Notes: a model not told the origin generated them from the letters alone. Shown: positions 8,324 to 17,222, counted from the stretch's first letter. The stretch: DNA of 64,000 nucleotides from Cryptosporangium minutisporangium (GCF_039536245.1 NZ_BAAAYN010000023.1:192875-256874); one strand, 5' to 3'. Numbers and translations are program-made.

Positions 8324-8800
8324 TTAGAACGGATCCAGTTGCGCGGCCGCCCGCGCCAGCATTCGTCGAAGCATGAACGCGTGCCCGAGCCTCACCGGTG
8401 CTAAGTAGAGCCGCCCGAGCAGATTGTGGATCTGGACGAACGTGACCACGTCGACCGTGCCGTCGGCGCACCGCACCGATGCGCGGAAATCGAGATGCCT
8501 GTCGTCGCTGCCGACCAGCACCTCGTGTTCGTTCCGAGCCAGCACCCGGAACGTCTCCGGCGTGGCGGCCCGAATCCCCAGCAACGCAACCGCCTTGTCG
8601 CGCAGCGAAAGTGCAGAGGCAACCCACGACGGTGGATTGTGGAACAGGCTTCTTGCCCATTCACCCGGATCGGTGCACGCACACGGCGACACCGGCTGGC
8701 GTTGGCGATCGCTCCAGTCGTCTCGAATCCCGGAGGCGGTGAGCAAGGTCGTCGGGAGAGCCACGTCGGAGAATGCCCGAGTTGGTCTCGTCACCTGCAT
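8324..8800 (-). CDS. DUF2867 family protein (paralog 2)
   Basis: A 158-residue relative of the neighbouring DUF2867 gene. It shares the domain core (WVASALSLRDKAVALLGI, a FRASVRCADGTVDVVTFVQI strand pair, and LGRLYLAPVRLGHAFMLRRM at the end). The first protein has LGRVYMAAIKPFRYLIV at the matching place. ATG 8800 has AAAGGAC just upstream; the longer frame to 8977 runs through the promoter and was rejected. Operator C is 36 bp upstream. The pair probably arose by duplication of promoter plus gene, followed by divergence. Confidence 0.8.
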   Translation of the reverse strand: MQVTRPTRAFSDVALPTTLLTASGIRDDWSDRQRQPVSPCACTDPGEWARSLFHNPPSWVASALSLRDKAVALLGIRAATPETFRVLARNEHEVLVGSDDRHLDFRASVRCADGTVDVVTFVQIHNLLGRLYLAPVRLGHAFMLRRMLARAAAQLDPF

Positions 8801-8835
8801 GTCCTTTCTCTCGCGCGCGCTGACGCGCGGTAAGT

Positions 8836-8851
8836 TATACGGTCTCGTATA
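8836..8851. promoter_or_regulatory. Operator copy C
   Basis: TATACGGTCTCGTATA is a perfect 6-4-6 inverted repeat 36 bp upstream of the second DUF2867 gene. It has the same arms and spacing as copies A and B, which supports a shared TetR regulon. Confidence 0.7.
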
Positions 8852-8899
8852 GAACGACGGTACATCCGTCGTACGCAGCCGCACAATGTGAGAGTGCCG

Positions 8900-8938
8900 G
8901 TAGACAACGTCTACGTCCATCCGGTAGACAGTGTCTAT
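8900..8938. promoter_or_regulatory. Twin TAGAC-N3-GTCTA operators at the TetR/MFS start
   Basis: Two 13-bp inverted repeats, TAGACAACGTCTA (8901-8913) and TAGACAGTGTCTA (8925-8937), lie 24 bp apart. The second ends on the ATG of the TetR gene. The spacing of about two helical turns suggests two repressor dimers on the same face, blocking transcription or translation start of the TetR/MFS operon. Confidence 0.7.
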
Positions 8939-9524
8939 GGGTGCTGACGAGGGGTTGCGGGATCGGTTGGTCGCCACCGGGGTTGCGCTGGTGACCAGCG
9001 ACGGCGTCGTGGCGCTGTCACTGCGGGAGATCGCCCGCCGGGCCGGCGTTTCGCACGGCGCGCCCCGCCGCTACTTCCCCACTCACCTGGAGCTGCTCTC
9101 CGCGATCGCCCGCGAAGGCTTCCGTGACCTGGCCGAGCGGGCCGCCGCCGCGATGGCCGATGCCGCGTCGGCGGGTGGGTCGGACGCGCGGGCCCAGCTG
9201 GCCGCCGGCGCCCGCTGCTATCTGGAGTTCGCGCTGACGCGGCGGGGCATGTACGAGCTGATGTTCCGGCACGACCTGCTGGAGAGCAATCGGTTGGGCC
9301 TGCGCGAGACCAGCCTGCCGCTGTTCCATCGATTGACGGAACTCGTCGCCGATGCGGGACCCGCCTCGGGGGCGGACCCGCCGTTGGTGGCGGCCGCACT
9401 CTGGGCGAACCTGCACGGCATCGCCCAACTGTGGGGGTGGGGCAGCCTGCCGCTGGCGACCGGCCTGGACGACGTCGACCCGCTGATCCGCGCCGCGCTC
9501 GACGCACACCTCGGAGCGCCGTGA
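8937..9524 (+). CDS. TetR family repressor of the adjacent MFS gene
   Basis: A 195-residue TetR regulator. The HTH occupies residues 5-50 (VVALSLREIARRAGVSHGAP, then RRYFPTHLELLSAIAREGF). The C-terminal part (RGMYELMFRHDLL, ALWANLHGIAQLWGWGSL) is of the WHG/TetR_C_33 type. Start is ATG 8937 or GTG 8931; both lie inside or next to the twin operators, so the mRNA may be leaderless. The stop overlaps the GTG of the MFS gene (GTGA), which marks a translationally coupled regulator-exporter pair. The likely inducer is an MFS substrate. Confidence 0.9.
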   Translation: MGADEGLRDRLVATGVALVTSDGVVALSLREIARRAGVSHGAPRRYFPTHLELLSAIAREGFRDLAERAAAAMADAASAGGSDARAQLAAGARCYLEFALTRRGMYELMFRHDLLESNRLGLRETSLPLFHRLTELVADAGPASGADPPLVAAALWANLHGIAQLWGWGSLPLATGLDDVDPLIRAALDAHLGAP

Positions 9525-10741
9525 GCCGGGCGACGGTGACTCTGGGCACCAGCGTCACCGGGGCGGCGATCGTCGCGGTGGACGGTTCGGCGCTCGCGCT
9601 GGCCCAACCGGACCTGCGTCACGACCTGGCCGCGTCCTACGCCCAGGCGCAGTGGGTCAGCGGCGGCTACCTGCTCGCGGTGGCCTCTCTGCTGATCGTC
9701 GCCGGCCGTCTCGGTGACCGCCACGGCCACTACCGGTTGTTCGCGGTCGGCATGCTCGGGTTCGCCGCGACCTCCGCCGCGATCAGCGTCGCGCCGACCG
9801 TTGAGGCCGTCATCGCGTTACGGGTGGCACAGGGCGTCTGCGGGGCGCTCCTCCAACCGGCGACGCTCGGCATGCTGCGGGTGGCCTACCCACCCGACCG
9901 GCTGCCTTCCGCGATCGGAGCGCGGGCCGCCGCGATCGGGGTGGCCTCCGCGCTCGGGCCACTGCTCGGAGGCGCGCTGACCGCGGCGGTCGGCTGGCGG
10001 GCGATCTTCGTGCTGACCGCGGTTCCGGCCCTGCTCGCGGGCCTGCTGGCACTGCGGTGGGTGGAGCCGGCGGGGCCGAGTGGGCCGGATTGCGGACGCG
10101 GGACACCGCCGGCTGCGTTCGCCACGCGGCCGGTCGTCACCGCGATCAGCGTCCTCGTGGCCGCGTCCGCGACCATGCTGGGCGTCCTGTTCGTCGGCAG
10201 CTTCTACCTCCAGGACGTCGTCGGCCTGAAAGCGTTCGACAGCGCGCTGCGCGGCCTTCCGCTCGCCGCCGCAGTGGCCGCCGCCGCACCGCTGGCCCCA
10301 CGGCTGGCCCGCCGGGTCGGCGCCCGCACCACTGTGGCCGGCGCGCTGACCATGGCGACGACCGGGGCACTGGTCCTGGCGACGCTGCCGGCCGTCCGGC
10401 CGCCGTCCGGATGGGTGTTGACCGGCGCGTTCATCCTCCTGGGGGCCGGGTTCGGCACCGTGCTGGTGGTCGCGACCGCGGTGCTCGTCACGAGCGTTCC
10501 GGTGGCCGGCGCCGGCGTGGCCGGTGGCGTGCAGCAGACCACGATGAACGTCGGATCGGCGCTCGGAGTAGCGGTCGCGGCCGGCGCGCTCACCGTCGCC
10601 GGGCCGACCGGCGTCGCCTTCGTCGTGGTGGCAGTGCCGACCCTGCTCGGCGCACTGCTCGCCGTCGGCCTGCCGAGAACCGGCCTGTCGACGACCGGCC
10701 GGAACCACGGGGCTGCCAGTGGACAGATTCGCCGTGTGTGA
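9521..10741 (+). CDS. MFS multidrug efflux transporter (EmrB/QacA-like)
   Basis: An inner-membrane proton-driven exporter of 406 residues with about 12 helices. Typical features are an opening with DGSALALAQPDLRHDL, motif A GRLGDRHGHYRLFAVGML, the motif-C-like stretch GVASALGPLLGGAL, and WRAIFVLTAVPALLAG. The start GTG 9521 overlaps the TetR stop; the longer frame to 9431 lies inside the TetR gene. It is shorter than classic 14-helix QacA proteins. Substrate unknown; the coupled TetR suggests toxin or antibiotic efflux. Confidence 0.9.
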   Translation: MSRATVTLGTSVTGAAIVAVDGSALALAQPDLRHDLAASYAQAQWVSGGYLLAVASLLIVAGRLGDRHGHYRLFAVGMLGFAATSAAISVAPTVEAVIALRVAQGVCGALLQPATLGMLRVAYPPDRLPSAIGARAAAIGVASALGPLLGGALTAAVGWRAIFVLTAVPALLAGLLALRWVEPAGPSGPDCGRGTPPAAFATRPVVTAISVLVAASATMLGVLFVGSFYLQDVVGLKAFDSALRGLPLAAAVAAAAPLAPRLARRVGARTTVAGALTMATTGALVLATLPAVRPPSGWVLTGAFILLGAGFGTVLVVATAVLVTSVPVAGAGVAGGVQQTTMNVGSALGVAVAAGALTVAGPTGVAFVVVAVPTLLGALLAVGLPRTGLSTTGRNHGAASGQIRRV

Positions 10742-10826
10742 ACTCCGGGCGCGGCGGACAGTAGCGGCTGCAGGCGCTCGCGGAAAGGGTGGTGCGGACC
10801 GCGTCGAACCCTAGGAGAATGCCGGG

Positions 10827-11354
10827 GTGATCGTCAGGCCGGCGACTGCCGCGGACGCCGAAGCGCTCGCGGTCGTGCAGGTACGCACCTGGCAGGACGC
10901 CTACCGCGGACAGGTTCCGCAGGAACACCTCGATCAACTCGATCCCTCGCGCCGCCACGAACCATGGCGGCGCTGGGTCGAGGAGGCCAGGCCACCGGCC
11001 GCCACCCTGGTCGCCGAGGACGAAGCACGCGGTGTCGTCGGGTTCGTCAGCGTCTCGCCGAGCCGGGACGCGGACACAGACCCGGAGCACGTCGGCGAGG
11101 TGCAGGCCATCTATCTGCTGCCGGAGCACCAGGGTCGGGGCGTGGGCAGGCTGTTGATGGATGCGGGTCTCAGCAGGTTGGCGCAGGGCGGTTACCGAGA
11201 GGTCGTGCTGTGGGTTCTGGAGACCAACGCGTCCGCGCGGCGCTTCTACGAGGCAGGCGGCTGGCGTGCCGACGGAGCGAGCAAGAGGAACGACACTCGA
11301 GGAGCTCCGCTGGAGGAGGTTCGCTACCGCTACCGCAGCCGCAGTGGACGATGA
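10827..11354 (+). CDS. GNAT family N-acetyltransferase
   Basis: A 175-residue acetyl-CoA-dependent acetyltransferase. The N-terminus reads VRPATAADAEALAVVQVRTW. The acetyl-CoA loop is seen as LLPEHQGRGVGRLLMDAGL around residues 92-110, with a preceding VGEVQAIYL strand. The closing ETNASARRFYEAGGW motif is typical of GNATs. GTG 10827 is preceded by AGGAG with rather long spacing. The acceptor is unknown. It is not coupled to its neighbours. Confidence 0.88.
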   Translation: MIVRPATAADAEALAVVQVRTWQDAYRGQVPQEHLDQLDPSRRHEPWRRWVEEARPPAATLVAEDEARGVVGFVSVSPSRDADTDPEHVGEVQAIYLLPEHQGRGVGRLLMDAGLSRLAQGGYREVVLWVLETNASARRFYEAGGWRADGASKRNDTRGAPLEEVRYRYRSRSGR

Positions 11355-11591
11355 GGCGTCGATTCCTGTCGGTGCAGCGCACCGGTCCGGTCGAGCGCCG
11401 ACGGCCGGACCGCGCGGCCCTCGTCGACGGCCAGCGCTTCGCGGAGGCGCACCCCCGGAGATCGATTCCCGAACCCTCTTGGTTCTCCGCGCGAACCCCG
11501 CGAAGACGTGCGCTTGAGTACTTCGCCGGGTTGACGGAAAAATAACTCCATGAGCCGGGTGCAATGTCTGCCGATCGGCGAGGGGGATTCC

Positions 11592-12407
11592 ATGAATGAG
11601 GTCGAGAACGCTACCGGAGCAATGGTCATGCGGGTACTGAACGCGGACTGGCCAGTCGGAGAGGCGATCAGGCCGAATCAGCTCCAAGCCGATCTCGGTG
11701 TCATCCCGAATATCGCGGAACAAGTGCGCCACGTCGCGATCAGGATGGGGCTCTTCAAGGGCAAATCAGGCGCCGGAAGCCTGGTTCAGCCGCAGGACCA
11801 ATGGAATCATCGCGACCCGGAGTTGGTGCGCTGGATGCTTGCGCACAATTACGATGTGACGATTCGTCGGCTACTCGAGGTTCGAGAGGCGATCGAACCG
11901 ATCGCCGCAGCCCACGCCGCACGCAGATCGTGTGAAGACGCCAGGGAGATCGCCCTCCTCGCGGAACGAATCGACGCACTGGGATCCGTCGATCCGCACC
12001 AATTCGCGGAGAATCGCGACCAGTTCGGCGCTACGGACGTACTTTTCCATACGCGAATCTTGACTGCCAGCGGCAATCCGTTCTTCGCGGCGGACGCAAC
12101 GAACGTCAAGCTCGCCCTCGAACACCGGCTCCAGCGGTGCGCGCCGCCCAGCCGTGGGAGGGTCGTCGGCACCGCGAGCTACTACCCGGAGCAGCCAGCC
12201 GAGATCGCGATGATCATGCACATCGGATTAGCGAAGGCGATCTGTCAGGAGCTCCCCGACGCCGCCGAAGCCATGGCCCGCGGCATCGTCGTCGAGTTCA
12301 ACCCGGGACACGGAACACCTGACCTCACACGCCGTCTCCAACTCGCCGCGGACCAGATCGCATGGGGCTCGTACCAGCACCGTGCCCGTCCCGAGGTCTG
12401 GGTGTGA
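11592..12407 (+). CDS. FadR/GntR-type regulator with FCD domain
   Basis: A 271-residue DNA-binding regulator. The N-terminal winged helix is recognisable but weakly conserved (LQADLGVIPNIAEQVRHVAI, then GAGSLVQPQDQW). The C-terminal all-helical FCD domain begins at VRWMLAHNYDVTIRRLLEVR and includes the metal/ligand-site helices FHTRILTASGNPFFAA and MIMHIGLAKAI. Family members sense sugar acids or carboxylates. ATG 11592 has GAGGGGG at good distance. No metabolic target gene is adjacent, so the regulon is unknown. Confidence 0.85.
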   Translation: MNEVENATGAMVMRVLNADWPVGEAIRPNQLQADLGVIPNIAEQVRHVAIRMGLFKGKSGAGSLVQPQDQWNHRDPELVRWMLAHNYDVTIRRLLEVREAIEPIAAAHAARRSCEDAREIALLAERIDALGSVDPHQFAENRDQFGATDVLFHTRILTASGNPFFAADATNVKLALEHRLQRCAPPSRGRVVGTASYYPEQPAEIAMIMHIGLAKAICQELPDAAEAMARGIVVEFNPGHGTPDLTRRLQLAADQIAWGSYQHRARPEVWV

Positions 12408-12413
12408 GGGGCC

Positions 12414-12644
12414 GTGAAGCGGCGGTGGAGAACTGCGGTCTCGTGGCGTCTGGTGGCGGCGCTCGCGGTATCGGCCACTGCCATCGGTGGTGGGGCGGCG
12501 TTCGGACTCGGAGCAACCGATACGGTCGTGGTGCTTTCCGGGATGATCGCGATGGTCGAGTCGGTGCACCGGATGCTTCCGCGTCGGTCGGCGACCGACG
12601 TGGACCAGGAGAGTAGCGTCCGCGGGTCGGCGGGCGCGCCGTAA
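12414..12644 (+). CDS. Small putative membrane protein
   Basis: A 76-residue frame starting at GTG six bases after the FCD regulator stop, with GAGGGG overlapping that stop. Residues 10-50 are hydrophobic (WRLVAALAVSATAIGGGAAF, then TVVVLSGMIAMVESV), giving one or two membrane segments after a basic start MKRRWR, and a polar tail. I do not recognise a family. Coupling to the upstream gene and the ordered hydrophobic profile favour a real gene, but not strongly. Confidence 0.45.
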   Translation: MKRRWRTAVSWRLVAALAVSATAIGGGAAFGLGATDTVVVLSGMIAMVESVHRMLPRRSATDVDQESSVRGSAGAP

Positions 12645-13115
12645 GCTTCCGGGCTCCGCCGACAACAGATCGGGCTGTGAGCGCCGCTTCCACCCCGGTT
12701 TGGTGTCGTCTCGGCCGACCTCATGAGCAGCAACGAGGTGAGCGATAACTCGGCAACTCGCGCCGTCCCAGTCACTTCTGGCCGTGTGCCGCCAGGAGTG
12801 ATGACGAATTACTGCAGCGGGCACTCGCGTAATCCGTCATCACTCCGCGGAAGTCTTGACCGCCGCAGGACATCCGCTTCTGCCGCTCCGTGGGCATGCT
12901 CAGCGGCCCAGTGGAATCCCGCCTCAGCGCATCGCGCGCCTCTTGGAGCATCTGACCCCACGACAAGCATGCAAACGAGTGTGGCTGTCGCACCAGGACG
13001 AGGAATCGCCCGCTGGTACGCCGGCCCATGGAACGGAGGGAGCCGCCGAGGCCGCGGCGGCGATGGCGGCCGTTCATCGGGATTGTGTCGGTGGCCGGAG
13101 ATAGCGTGCCGATCC
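12645..13115. other. Intergenic stretch of about 470 bases without a gene
   Basis: No convincing coding frame was found between the small membrane gene and the SWIM gene. The open frame that reaches into the SWIM gene from 12723 has no family features before 13116. The one clear element is the 52-base hairpin at 12795-12846. Confidence 0.55.
12795..12846. repeat. Near-perfect 18-bp inverted repeat (hairpin)
   Basis: The arms 12795-12812 (ggagtgatgacgaattac) and 12829-12846 (gtaatccgtcatcactcc) pair at 17 of 18 positions, around a 16-base loop. No T-tract follows. It lies 150 bp past the nearest rightward gene end, which is far for its terminator, so an element remnant or structured RNA is also possible. 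Confidence 0.7.
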
Positions 13116-14411
13116 ATGACCCCAGGGATCCAGGAGGTCGTCTACCGGCGGCCCTCCGCGCTGGCCGACGACGGGCTGACACTCGAGACGGCCGGGCTGC
13201 ACGCCTCCTACTTCACGGGCTTCCTCACCGCTGCACGGCCGGCCGCGATGTGCCTCGCCACGCTGGCCGACGTCGCCGCTGCAGACTTCCGGCGAGACCA
13301 GTTCGGCTCCCGGGGGCTGCGGGATCCGGTGGTCACCTGCGGCGGGGAGCGGCTGCGGTTCGAATCGTTATCGGGCTGCTGCGGGCTCTACGCCCGCCTC
13401 GACGTGCTGCCGGCCGCGCTGGACGGGGCGGTCAATGCGCGCGGCACGACCAATGTCGACATCAATCCGCCGCTCTACACCGCCCTGACGCAGGTCGGCG
13501 GCGGCGATCCGCTGCGGTTGACGGTCGGGCCCGATGAGCTCGCCGTCACCACGCTGGGCGCACATGTCGTCGAGAAGCGTGTCCCGCTGCCTGAGCGCTG
13601 GCTGCGCGGTCTGGCCGAGGCCGGCTTCCTCGCCGCCGGGTTCGACCTGCATGCCGAGATCTCCGGTGGGCAAGCCGCGGCGCTGCTGCACCGGCTCCCG
13701 GCACATCGCGGCGACGATCGCTGGCTGGTGCCCGCTGGCCGCTCGGTGCGTGCCGCGGCCGTCGCTGCGCCCGGCGCGGTGTGCCTGGCGGGTGCGCACC
13801 GGCTGAGCCTCTTCCGTCCGTTGCTGCCGTACACCCGCACCCTGCGGCTCTACGGGCCCTCCGTGACCGCGGGCAGCGGGCCGATGCCCAGCGGCTGGGA
13901 GTTCGACCTGGGCGCCGTCCGGTTCTCCGTGCTGCTGTCGCCGGGGGTATTCCGTGGCTTGTCGGGCGAGGGTGGCCTGCTGTCGTATTTGGAGGATGCT
14001 GACGCACTCGCCGACCGGCTCGGCTGGGACGGCACGGTCGACCCTGCCGCCTTGGCGGCCGCCGAGGGCCTGACCGGCGAACAGGTCCGCAGTGCGCTCG
14101 CTGCGCTGGCCATCTCCGGCAAGGTGGGTTACGACTGGTCCGAGGCCGGCTGGTTCCACCGTGAGCTGCCCTACCGGTCAGACCTACTGACCGCGTTGCA
14201 ACCCCGGCACGTAGCGGCCCGCGCACTCGTCGCCGCCGGCGAGGTACGGCCGACCGCGAGTGGCTACCAGGTCAGGACCCGGCTCGTGCACCGCGCTGCC
14301 GATGGCACCTGGGGGTGTACCTGCCCGTGGTGGACGGAACGGTACGGGCGGCGCGGGCCGTGCAAGCACATCCTCGCTGTATCCCTGCTCGCGGCGGACG
14401 GCCCGGCATGA
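13116..14411 (+). CDS. SWIM zinc-finger protein
   Basis: A 431-residue cytosolic protein that ends with a SWIM zinc finger: CTCPWWTERYGRRGPCKHIL near residues 404-425, giving the CxC...CxH ligands. The rest has no enzyme motif that I recognise. SWIM fingers bind nucleic acid or protein partners. In many actinomycetes such genes sit beside a DUF6493 or DUF5691 gene and MoxR/VWA genes. Here the next gene overlaps by ATGA. ATG 13116 begins the conserved part; its Shine-Dalgarno is weak. The MoxR and VWA partners are absent nearby. Confidence 0.85.
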   Translation: MTPGIQEVVYRRPSALADDGLTLETAGLHASYFTGFLTAARPAAMCLATLADVAAADFRRDQFGSRGLRDPVVTCGGERLRFESLSGCCGLYARLDVLPAALDGAVNARGTTNVDINPPLYTALTQVGGGDPLRLTVGPDELAVTTLGAHVVEKRVPLPERWLRGLAEAGFLAAGFDLHAEISGGQAAALLHRLPAHRGDDRWLVPAGRSVRAAAVAAPGAVCLAGAHRLSLFRPLLPYTRTLRLYGPSVTAGSGPMPSGWEFDLGAVRFSVLLSPGVFRGLSGEGGLLSYLEDADALADRLGWDGTVDPAALAAAEGLTGEQVRSALAALAISGKVGYDWSEAGWFHRELPYRSDLLTALQPRHVAARALVAAGEVRPTASGYQVRTRLVHRAADGTWGCTCPWWTERYGRRGPCKHILAVSLLAADGPA

Positions 14412-17071
14412 GTGCCCTCACCGTCGAGCAGCTGATCTCGTGGATCGAGGCTGGCAGCGTCGAGCAGGTGGCGGACGCGTTGCTCGCTGCCTCAGAGGCC
14501 GAGCGGCGCGCGCTCGGCCCGCGATTGAAGGCGTACCAGTCAAATGGGTCCGCCGTCTCCGGCTTTGAGAACCCGTACCACTCCGACGACCCCTCGGAGT
14601 CCACCGAGTACAGGTACCAGCAGGCATGGCAGCAGTGGGAGACGCTGAAGCGGAATCGGGAGGATGCGTTGCGTGTGGCGGGCGCTGCATGCCTGCCGCG
14701 TGCTGCCGACGTCGTGTCCTGGCTGCGCTCGGACAGATTCTGGGAGCAACCGCAGCTCGTAGCGGTGAACGCCCTGGTCCGGGTGTTGTCCGCTCCGGGG
14801 CGCCCGGCGCTGGCGAGCGTCGCTCGACAGCTCGCGGACCGGTTGCGACCGGCTCAGGTCGACCGGCAGTGGCCGATGGTCAGCGGGCTGCTGACCGCGG
14901 CCGGGCTGGCCCCGCCCACGACCGAAGCGGTCGTGCGGGGCTGGATCCGTGAGATCGGATGGGCCCAGGTCGCCGAACGTCTGCAGGCGCATCCGCACAC
15001 CGCCCTGCTGCTGCCGCACGTGTTCCGAATCCCGAGGGTGGCCGTCGAGCTGCGCGAGGAGTGGCCGCCCGCGCTGGCCCGGCTCGTCGCCGACGGCGGC
15101 TACCCGCGCGCCGACCTGCTCGCTGATGTCCTGCTGCGGCTGCGCGCTGGCGATCGCCCCGGAGCCGTCCGGGTCGTCGTACGGGTCCACCGGATACTGG
15201 CGCCCACCACGGCCGAATGCGCCGAGCATCGCCAGGAGTACCTCGGCATGCTGTCGTCGCCCCACGTGGCTGTCGCCGCCTTGGCGCTGGCGGCATTACG
15301 GGCCGTGGACGACGCGGGTCGGCTTCCCGCCGACCTGATCGCGGAGGCCGCCTACGCGGTGCTGCCTCGGCCGGAGAAGAAGCTCGTCCGGGCTGCCCTC
15401 GACTGGCTCGACGAGGCCTTGCGCCGCACCCGCGACCCGCAGCTGTTCGCGGCACTGACCGCCGGAATCGACAACGAGGCCGTCGACCTCGCCGAGCGCA
15501 CTCTCGCGCTGACCGCCCGGCACCTGCCGGTGTTCGGCGACGACGGGCGCGCGGTGCTGCGCGACGTCGCCGACGCCCTCGACGGTGACCTACGTCGCCA
15601 GGCTGACGCGCTGTTGGGCGGACCGCACGGCGGCACCGCCGCTGCGGCCGTGGACCGGACCGCTGCCCGCCCGGCCCCGCTGCCGCCGCCAGCCGCGCTG
15701 CCGCCGCCGATCGCGTCGGTCGCCGAGTTGGCCGCCGCAGCGGCGTGCCTGCTGCGCCACCGCGACGATCCCATCCTGTTCGAACGGTTCGTCGCCGCGC
15801 TGCCGGTGTTCGTTCGCGCCGACCGGCCGGCCGTGGCGGCGGCCCTGGCACCGCTGCTCCCGGAGTACTGGACCGATTCGTTCGTGCTGATGCTGCAGTC
15901 GGCGGTAACCGGGCGCCAGCGGACGTACGCGCTCAACGAATACGAGCGCGACCCGGCCTACCCGTCGCATCTCACCGCCCGACGCTCGATCGAGCTGGCC
16001 GAGCAGTTGGCAGGCGAACCTCCGGCCGCACTGCTCGCCACGCCTGCCACGGTCGACGGGCACGTCGACCCGGTACGCGTGCTCGACCTTGTTGCCGCCG
16101 CCGAGGCCGCGGGCCCCTCGCCCGCCCCCTACGACCTCACCCAGGCGCTGCTACGCCTACCTCGCGTGATCGAACCTGAGGTCGCCGAGGCCGCCGCCCG
16201 GCTGCGCTCACCTGCCGGGCGCGCCTTCGCGCGGTGGGTGGCCGGCGGCGCGCTCGCCGACCCGGACATCAACATCGTCGCAGTGCAGCAGAAGCGGTGC
16301 CGTCCCGGGCACCAGACTCACGGCCGGTACCTGCCGTGCGAGTGTGGCTCCACGGTGGCGCACCGGCGCTCCGTGACGTTCTCGCCACTGGCGCACCCTG
16401 ATCTCACGCTCCCGCAGGAGCTGCTCAGCCGCCCGCCGGAACACGCCTATCAGCACGTCTATCTCCACCACTACACACTGAGCATGGTGCCCTGGCCGCT
16501 GGCCTTACCCAGCCACCGGGAGTTGGTCGCCGCGTACGTGCAGCCGGCGCTCGCCCGAGCCGCCGACGGCAACGTCCGCGGCGCCGGCGACCTCCTGCCC
16601 TCCCTCGCCCGCGCGTCCGGGCCGCTCGGCCCGGCCTTCGCGCTCTGCCTCGCCTACGGCCTCACCGCCGGTCGACCCGCCGAACGGCTCGCCGCCACCG
16701 ACGCGTTCGTGCTCACCGCCGCGCGCACCGACCTCGACGGCGCCGACCTCGGCGCTCTGGTGGGCCACGGACTGGCTGCCCTCCACGACGACGGCGTTCT
16801 CGTCCTGCGCCGAGTCGCCGAGGCCCTGACCGGTGCTCTTCGCGCAGGTGCCGCTGCCGAAGCGTGGGCTGCGGCCCGCGCCCTCGTACCCGCCGCGCTC
16901 ACCGCGAGCGCAGGCGGACCGGACCTGCTGGCGCTGGCGAGCACCGCCGCATCAGCGGTCGGAGCGCGCGAGACCATTCCCGAGGTCGAGAACGTCGCCA
17001 TCCGTGGCGGTCACACCCGCATGGTGACCGAGGCCGGCCGGCTCGTCCGCACTCTCACGGCGCCGACGTGA
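14408..17071 (+). CDS. DUF6493-type helical-repeat protein, partner of the SWIM protein
   Basis: A large 887-residue Ala/Leu/Arg-rich protein, almost entirely alpha-helical in pattern, with HEAT-like helix pairs (for example HVAVAALALAALRAVDDAGR, and LVAVNALVRVLSAPGRP). It begins at ATG 14408, overlapping the SWIM stop, so the two are co-translated. The architecture fits DUF6493 proteins found next to SWIM genes (family from memory). A Cys-containing patch, RCRPGHQTHGRYLPCECGS, near residues 633-651 might bind metal. No catalytic motif is visible; a scaffold role with the SWIM protein is an inference. Confidence 0.8.
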   Translation: MSALTVEQLISWIEAGSVEQVADALLAASEAERRALGPRLKAYQSNGSAVSGFENPYHSDDPSESTEYRYQQAWQQWETLKRNREDALRVAGAACLPRAADVVSWLRSDRFWEQPQLVAVNALVRVLSAPGRPALASVARQLADRLRPAQVDRQWPMVSGLLTAAGLAPPTTEAVVRGWIREIGWAQVAERLQAHPHTALLLPHVFRIPRVAVELREEWPPALARLVADGGYPRADLLADVLLRLRAGDRPGAVRVVVRVHRILAPTTAECAEHRQEYLGMLSSPHVAVAALALAALRAVDDAGRLPADLIAEAAYAVLPRPEKKLVRAALDWLDEALRRTRDPQLFAALTAGIDNEAVDLAERTLALTARHLPVFGDDGRAVLRDVADALDGDLRRQADALLGGPHGGTAAAAVDRTAARPAPLPPPAALPPPIASVAELAAAAACLLRHRDDPILFERFVAALPVFVRADRPAVAAALAPLLPEYWTDSFVLMLQSAVTGRQRTYALNEYERDPAYPSHLTARRSIELAEQLAGEPPAALLATPATVDGHVDPVRVLDLVAAAEAAGPSPAPYDLTQALLRLPRVIEPEVAEAAARLRSPAGRAFARWVAGGALADPDINIVAVQQKRCRPGHQTHGRYLPCECGSTVAHRRSVTFSPLAHPDLTLPQELLSRPPEHAYQHVYLHHYTLSMVPWPLALPSHRELVAAYVQPALARAADGNVRGAGDLLPSLARASGPLGPAFALCLAYGLTAGRPAERLAATDAFVLTAARTDLDGADLGALVGHGLAALHDDGVLVLRRVAEALTGALRAGAAAEAWAAARALVPAALTASAGGPDLLALASTAASAVGARETIPEVENVAIRGGHTRMVTEAGRLVRTLTAPT

Positions 17072-17222
17072 CAGCGGGTGTCGTCGACTGAAATACGGCC
17101 AGTCATCCGATCAGGTCACCACGAGACGTCGCCCGTCAGATTTTCCGGCTGCCCGCCGGCAAGCAACAGAAGCCACGCAGCCTGTGAAGCAGGGCAAAAG
17201 GTAATAGGCGCTCCCCGGCCGG

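Noticed and set aside
11351-11545. A 64-codon frame whose ATG overlaps the acetyltransferase stop (ATGA)
   Set aside because: The overlap is tempting, but the product is Arg/Pro-rich without order and no Shine-Dalgarno is present. It is probably chance.
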